Positions 58,992 through 64,000 of a DNA stretch of 64,000 bases are shown one piece after another (the first letter of the stretch is position 1; each line of letters starts with the position of its first letter). The position numbers were made by a program, and so were the translations under genes. The notes beneath the pieces are model-generated. The model ran no database searches, was not told the DNA's origin, and saw only the letters and a list, made by a program, of their open reading frames with translations. Source of the stretch: Cheiracanthium punctorium (Eukaryota > Arthropoda > Arachnida > Araneae > Cheiracanthiidae); the NCBI GenBank assembly GCA_038373885.1, contig JAWZYV010019433.1, forward strand, positions 372,001 to 436,000, given 5' to 3'.

Positions 58992-59333
58992 GTACCCAAC
59001 AACTTTGGCTTATGGAATGTTACAACATGTATCTATACAGAGCCTTTATTATCCAAATTAGTAACTGGAATAGATTACTTTTCAAAAATAAAATGCTATT
59101 TCTTATTATGGTTAAAAGTGCTTTACTTTTGTAAAGTAATACCAAACAGAAATAAGAATAAAATAGTACATATGAAGCTTATTGTTAGCAAACTGCCTGG
59201 GGATTTCACTCATTCTTTATTATGAAGTACCTAACGAACAAAAGGTTAAATAAAAATTTCAAATGCATATTCATAAGTATTACCACAAAATAGATAGTTG
59301 AATCATCGATTTGAAAGCAACAAAAACAAATAC
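58992..59333. other. Intron, nothing recognised
   Basis: AT-rich intron sequence directly downstream of the PA-domain exon donor at 59333. Confidence 0.5.
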
Positions 59334-59462
59334 CTTACGTTTGTATCTGCAAGTGTCTGAACCATTGATTAAAGCAAACTTATAATACGTAAAATTCGTT
59401 AAAAAATGTGGCTTTTGAACTTGTAAACAAGCATCAGGCGGATCTGTTAAGACAATGAAACC
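59334..59462 (-). CDS. RNF13: RNF13/godzilla-like E3 ligase, PA-domain exon (N-terminal part)
   Basis: A 129-base exon with acceptor CTTTTTAG and donor CGTAAG|GTATTTG, phase 0 on both sides. An earlier GT at 59337 would put the next exon out of frame, so the AAG|GTATTT donor was chosen. It encodes GFIVLTDPPDACLQVQKPHF followed by LTNFTYYKFALINGSDTC and RYKRK. It aligns with GFLINSKPENACEPIVPPP...LDCNFDIK of RNF13. Both PA-domain cysteines are kept, and two N-glycosylation sequons (NFT, NGS) fit a luminal position. The upstream coding exon(s) with the signal peptide are missing from the window. Confidence 0.88.
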
Positions 59463-59482
59463 CTAAAAAGAAAAAAAAAAAT

Positions 59483-59509
59483 TATATATATATATACACA
59501 CACACACCA
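59483..59509. repeat. Microsatellite (TA)n(CA)n
   Basis: A short TA run followed by CA units, just upstream of the exon acceptor in gene orientation. Confidence 0.9.
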
Positions 59510-61389
59510 GTAATACAGTATTATGTAAATTTTAGAAAAGGGAATTTTTTTATTAATAACACTACAAATATGTGTATTTATAATTCAATCTAATATTAAT
59601 TTACAGCATGTTTAAATGAAAGAAAAGATATGAAGAATTAAAATAAATAAAAAGATGAAGATTTTTAAACAAAAAGCTATCTTGAGATTTTATCAGAAAA
59701 GCCTGTTTGGATCTATGTTATGTTTTAATGTTTTCTATACTATAACAAATATATTATAATAATTTTCTATATTTTAATATGAAGTAAAAAGACAATGTTG
59801 CTATTGACCTTTCGCAAACTGGGTTAATTGAAAAATTTTATATGTTAGGAGAGAGCTGGGAGGGTTAGGATATTTTTAACAAAAATATTTCTTATAAAAT
59901 ATTTTCTACTTGTACGATTTTGAAAGTTTCAAAGTAACAAATTATCATTCCTTTCTTACATGAGGGTAAGATGGGATGTTTTTAAAAATTGATATTTATG
60001 CAAAATTTTCATAAATATTCTGAAAAAATGGCAGACACAGTATATAATTCATGTTCTGAAAGTTTATTGCATAGAATAACATATAATTATCTAACAGATT
60101 TTCCAAATCAAATGAAAAATATGCTTGTGCAGGACTAGTTCTGCCAACCATCTTTGGTGGATGTAGATTTGTGGTAATATCTTCTTTATTTATCATGGAA
60201 CAGTCAGTTTCTTGTGGGAAGATAAAATTTAATTTTTTCTCTCATCATTTTTCCTCCCTACGTTTCCATTCCTTTTCTTTACACAACATACTAATAAAAT
60301 GTACGGACAACTGCAGTCATTTTTTTTTTCTTTTCAGAAATCTGTTCAGAATGCTTAGAAATACATAAAAACAAAAAAATATGGCATTCCGATCTCTATT
60401 AATTGTTTTATTTACAATTAAAAAATGCATAGTTTTGGTTTTGCGCAAAAATGGAAGTCACATGATAATTGTGCCAATGACATCAGAAGCCCGTTCTGCA
60501 GGCTGAGGATTTCAGCTTAACACTGTCGGTGGATGTGACCGTTGAAACAGCTGCTCTTTAAATACATATTTTACTTTCATCATTTATTTTGAAATACACT
60601 TCACTAAAGATGTTTTACAAATATTGTATTGTACTTAAGTGTAGTAAGTGTAGCATTTTAATGGCTGAAAAGGTATTTACTAAGGTTTCAAATAAAGCGC
60701 TGAAAGAAACCATTGGTATCTATTGATGAAAAGAGATCATATGCTTCATCTAAATCATCTCCTTACATTAGTGAAGATCACTTTCATGAAAGTTCTTTAT
60801 ATTATGTATATTTTAAAAGAGTATTTAAAAGATTTTCAGAGGTAAATAAGGAGAATATATAGGCTGTTCGCCTGAACAATCTCTGTGAATGTTTCTTGGT
60901 ACTACATTAAGTGAATTAAAAACATCTGCGGTGGAAAAAGCTTATTGAGGGTAATTAAACTATATACTTTTAAGACTAATAAATGTGAAAAAATAGTTTA
61001 TAGCCTATATAGACTAAATTCAGGTCTGTTTTATGGTCCATTTACAAAATTACAATAGATTAAAATGTACCCTTCACAAAATATAATCGATTAAAACGGC
61101 CCCTTCATAAAAATATTATCAATTAAAACAACATTTCATTGTCATTTTACCTTGTACTTCGTTTTGTAAATTATTTTAAGAAAAAAATCGACATTCACAA
61201 ACACTGTTATGGTACACAAAAATAGATACTAAAATTCACAAAAATAAAGTTTGCATAAAAATGGGACCCGGGAAACAGTAAAATTTTAAAATGAAGGAAT
61301 TTTGACCAAGATACCTGACCTACAGGTGGCAACACTAGCATAAAGGTGGGAAAAGCTTTTAAATTTGAATGCTTTTAAAGTTTTCGTAC

Positions 61390-61423
<34 letters not shown>

Positions 61424-62136
61424 GTTTAACTTCTTAAAATGTAAGTATATTACAAATGTACTTGTTACAAATAGTTCTTACATTCTACCACTATAAATCA
61501 TTGTGTTTTATAAATAATAAATTCTGTATCGGAATCTGCATTCTCTGGTCTGTCTTCAAAACAATTTCCTATAATTTCTTTAGTGCATGTGCGCATCAAC
61601 ATGACACATGCGCAGATCGATCCGGGATGGGGCGAGACAGTGAGGAAGAGATCAGTGCAAGCAAGAAACGGCGAAGGCTGAAGAAGGTGGTGGTATGCTA
61701 CCGAAGGATTTTATTGTGTAGTTTTTAACCTTTTAAAGAGAAAACCTATTTGCTTCACTTCAGCATTTTAATAAGTCTTTTTGCATTATGCGAAAATTGT
61801 GACATTGTAAAGAATCAATATTATTTTTTTTAGAGTGATACCAGTTATATTATTTTTAAACTAAATTCTTTGGTTGTTAAACTTTCTGTACTTGAAAAGA
61901 ATAAGATCAATGTAAACCTGTTGAAAAAAACTTTGAAAGTGTCAATTTATGAGCAAATTCTTAAAAAGTCCAACAAATGAAATACAATTCTGAGGCCCAA
62001 AACAGGATAAAAGAGACAGAGATTTGGCATACTTGAAAGCCAAATTAAACTGGAATAATAATCAAAGAAAATATAACTGGAAATGCTTGCAAAAATATAT
62101 TAATCCTACATTTAAAATTTTAGTGATATATGTGCA
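59510..62136. other. Probable intron; no exon found
   Basis: I looked on the minus strand for the expected N-terminal exon (signal peptide, then a FxxLPAxFG segment) and did not see it. An A run lies at about 61394-61420. A GC-richer patch at 61580-61700 gives an open frame (61456-61728, plus) with no domain. Confidence 0.4.
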
Positions 62137-63724
62137 ATTGAATTTTCGGTTGATTCCTACTTTAGGACCCCCACTCTCGCCAACGCGACGATAAATATTG
62201 ATATACAGTTGCCATTACGATTTTTTGTACTTATATTGCAGCCATACGGCAAAGGGTTTATTCGTAAATTTCTCTCAGTAATCAACCGGTATTCCAGTTG
62301 ATTTTGAACATGATCACTCATGAGTTTTTACGAGGGTAAGTTGAAAAATAAGTTTCCCCTGTCGACTGTGGTCAGAGTTGTGTATGAAAGTCAAAAAATA
62401 GAATGAGACATTAAAGATATGACATACCTTTATTTTTGCACATAGGTACCAAGTACATTGAGACATTTGTCATATCGCTTAATAAGCTTCAAAAAGCCCT
62501 CCAGGAAAAAATCAGGGCTTTGCATATGGAAGAAGCGTTGAACGGCTTGTTCCATATGCAAAGCCATGAATTTTTCTTGGAGGACTTTTTGAAGCTTATC
62601 AAGTGATATGACAAATGTCTCAACGTACTCGTACGAGAATAATAAAATAAAGGTATGTCATATCTTTAATGTCTCATTCTATTTTTTTACTTTCATACAC
62701 AACGCTGACCACAGTCGACAGGGAAAACTTATTTTTCAACTTACCCTCGTATCTTTAATAAGGCCGTTGCCTATGAAATGCTCATAATATAAAGTATTAC
62801 GTAGGCAACGATAAGGTTTAGTATCCTTTTACTCATTTTCGATCTTTGTTTGGAAAATTTCTATTGACATTTACCCCGTAAAGTATAATTTCGCAAACAC
62901 TGGATTCTAAATTCCTGTTTTATTTTCATATTGGTACGTATTAATAGGAGCAGACGATTTCAACTCATTTATATTAGCATCGTCAAGCACAAATAAATCT
63001 TATACGGGAAATTTGGTTGCTAGGGTAACTTTAAATATTAAAGTATACATATGTATTTTTTTATGCATTAATGATATAATTTAATATCACGGACGCAAAA
63101 ATTTCTGGCATCTGAAAATTGGTTGCTAGGACAATTTTAAATGTTAATATTTTAACTTATAAGAATTGAGTTCTTTTCGAATTTACTAGTTGATAACTAT
63201 TTCTAAACAGCGGATTCGGTGAATTTATCTATTCTGTTTCTTAATTTGGTGAGGTGTTTTAAATTTGCCTTGCAAATTTTTAAAAATCATTGCAGAATTA
63301 GATCTTTTGTTAATTATTTTAACATTCGGATTCCATTTCCTAAAATTGTTGCAATTCAACATACTTCATTGGTTAAAATAAAGTAAAAATTCACGAATCC
63401 GCTTTTAATAAAGGAAATACATATAAATTTAAAGAATCTGCTCATAAATTCTTGTCAAATGAAGTCATTTGGAACATGTAAGTACATCATTACATCTATT
63501 TTACTTGCCAACTAATGAATTTTTAATAATTGTCATCAAATTCCGTATTTGGTGCGTTTAATGCTGAATTGTTCACATTAATTTCATCCAGTTTCTCTGG
63601 AAGCGTTAAAACTTGTGCGCATGCGCGATCACGGACTATTGACAGGAAGGTTCGCCAAAACGTGGCGATTTTTTACGTTGGAGAGAGTGGGGGTCCTAAA
63701 GTAGGAATCAACCGAATTTTCAAT
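62137..63724. mobile_element. Inverted-repeat element of unknown type, 1.6 kb
   Basis: ATTGAATTTTCGGTTGATTC at 62137 pairs with its complement ending 63724, and the match extends about 48 bases through ACTTTAGGACCCCCACTCTC. The interior contains a mariner foldback (62329-62751) and two diverged direct copies of GGTTGCTAGG...AATNTTAA at about 63018 and 63119. No target duplication or transposase is seen. Confidence 0.6.
62329..62751. mobile_element. mariner foldback: two inverted 3' ends
   Basis: TA plus CGAGGGTAAGTTGAAAAATA at 62329 and the complement ending TA at 62751 form the termini. Near-identical arms of ~190 bp meet at GCATATGGAAGAAGCGTTGA in the centre (about 62525-62560). Each arm, read toward its terminus, encodes the end of a mariner transposase (KLIKxYDKCLNVL), so the element is a head-to-head fusion of two 3' ends without the rest. 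Confidence 0.8.
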
Positions 63725-64000
63725 TAATTAACCAATAATTTAAATTACATTCACTTCAACATTAAGTAATCATAATTAGACACCGTTTTTTTTTTTTTTT
63801 TAAATAGAACTTAAAAAGTACTTAGTAAACTAAAATGCTAACCTAAATTTTAAATAGTAATTTCATAGAAAATTAGAAAAATTTTGTTCATCAAATTGCT
63901 AAGAGAGAGAGAGAAAGGGTTTTCACAAAACTTTGACTACATGTTTATTTTCAAAAGAGCTAAATAATAAACAATAAAACATTTCTAATAATTATGCAAC
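63725..64000. other. AT-rich end of window
   Basis: A poly-T run and a short GA repeat at about 63903-63915. Nothing else seen. Confidence 0.5.

Noticed and set aside
61456..61728. 90-codon plus-strand frame
   Set aside because: No domain, and low-complexity Lys/Arg end; unsupported.

Overview
The window is eukaryotic nuclear DNA: AT-rich, with long introns and very dense transposable elements. Nothing in it looks bacterial, phage or organellar. The mix of mariner, Tc1, hAT, piggyBac, pogo-like, Helitron and tRNA-derived SINE sequence, together with the one recognisable gene, suggests an arthropod. A chelicerate such as a spider is my best guess, but this is inference and not proven.

One conserved gene crosses the right half of the window on the minus strand. 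It is a PA-TM-RING E3 ubiquitin ligase of the RNF13/godzilla (goliath) family. Seven coding exons can be placed to the base with GT-AG splice sites and consistent phases: 59334-59462, 49868-49949, 49460-49538, 46239-46362, 40063-40156, 36224-36304 and 31679-32148. They encode most of the luminal PA domain, one membrane span, a basic juxtamembrane stretch, a RING-H2 finger split across two exons, and an acidic Ser-rich tail with a Thr-Pro-Leu-Leu motif and a stop. The exon(s) for the signal peptide and the first ~60 residues were not found and probably lie beyond position 64000.

The introns and the whole left half are a graveyard of mobile elements. Positions 1-19000 hold Helitron-like ends, a pogo/Tigger-like element (2083-2791), a pogo-like MITE (4618-4871), a piggyBac MITE that is almost entirely hairpin (5777-6209), SINEs, several foldback elements (9802-9975, 11051-11361, 15098-15908) and a mariner relic. 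Two open exon-like stretches (7361-7730 and 8855-9220, minus strand) could belong to an unrecognised gene. Positions 19747-23087 form one 3.3-kb hAT-like element whose interior is two inverted arrays of ~150-170 bp satellite-like units. A small hAT MITE with a perfect 8-bp duplication (22159-22348) is nested inside it. Positions 23985-28775 hold Helitron copies and two mariner-type relics.

Within the RNF13 introns: two tandem Helitron 5' ends and a second piggyBac MITE (32640-35126); a hAT with a perfect 8-bp target duplication that carries its own nested foldback (37345-39168); a decayed transposase of a family I cannot place (40690-41720); a 1.4-kb palindrome (42304-43687); and, filling nearly all of the 9.4-kb intron, a Tc1-like element interrupted by a 3.2-kb hAT and abutted by a 4.4-kb hAT (about 50165-58991). 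Past the last exon, a foldback built from two inverted mariner 3' ends (62329-62751) sits inside another inverted-repeat element (62137-63724).

I found no CRISPR array, operon, tRNA or rRNA gene, and no convincing new biological system. What stands out is the layered transposon architecture, above all the hAT-like element carrying inverted satellite arrays.
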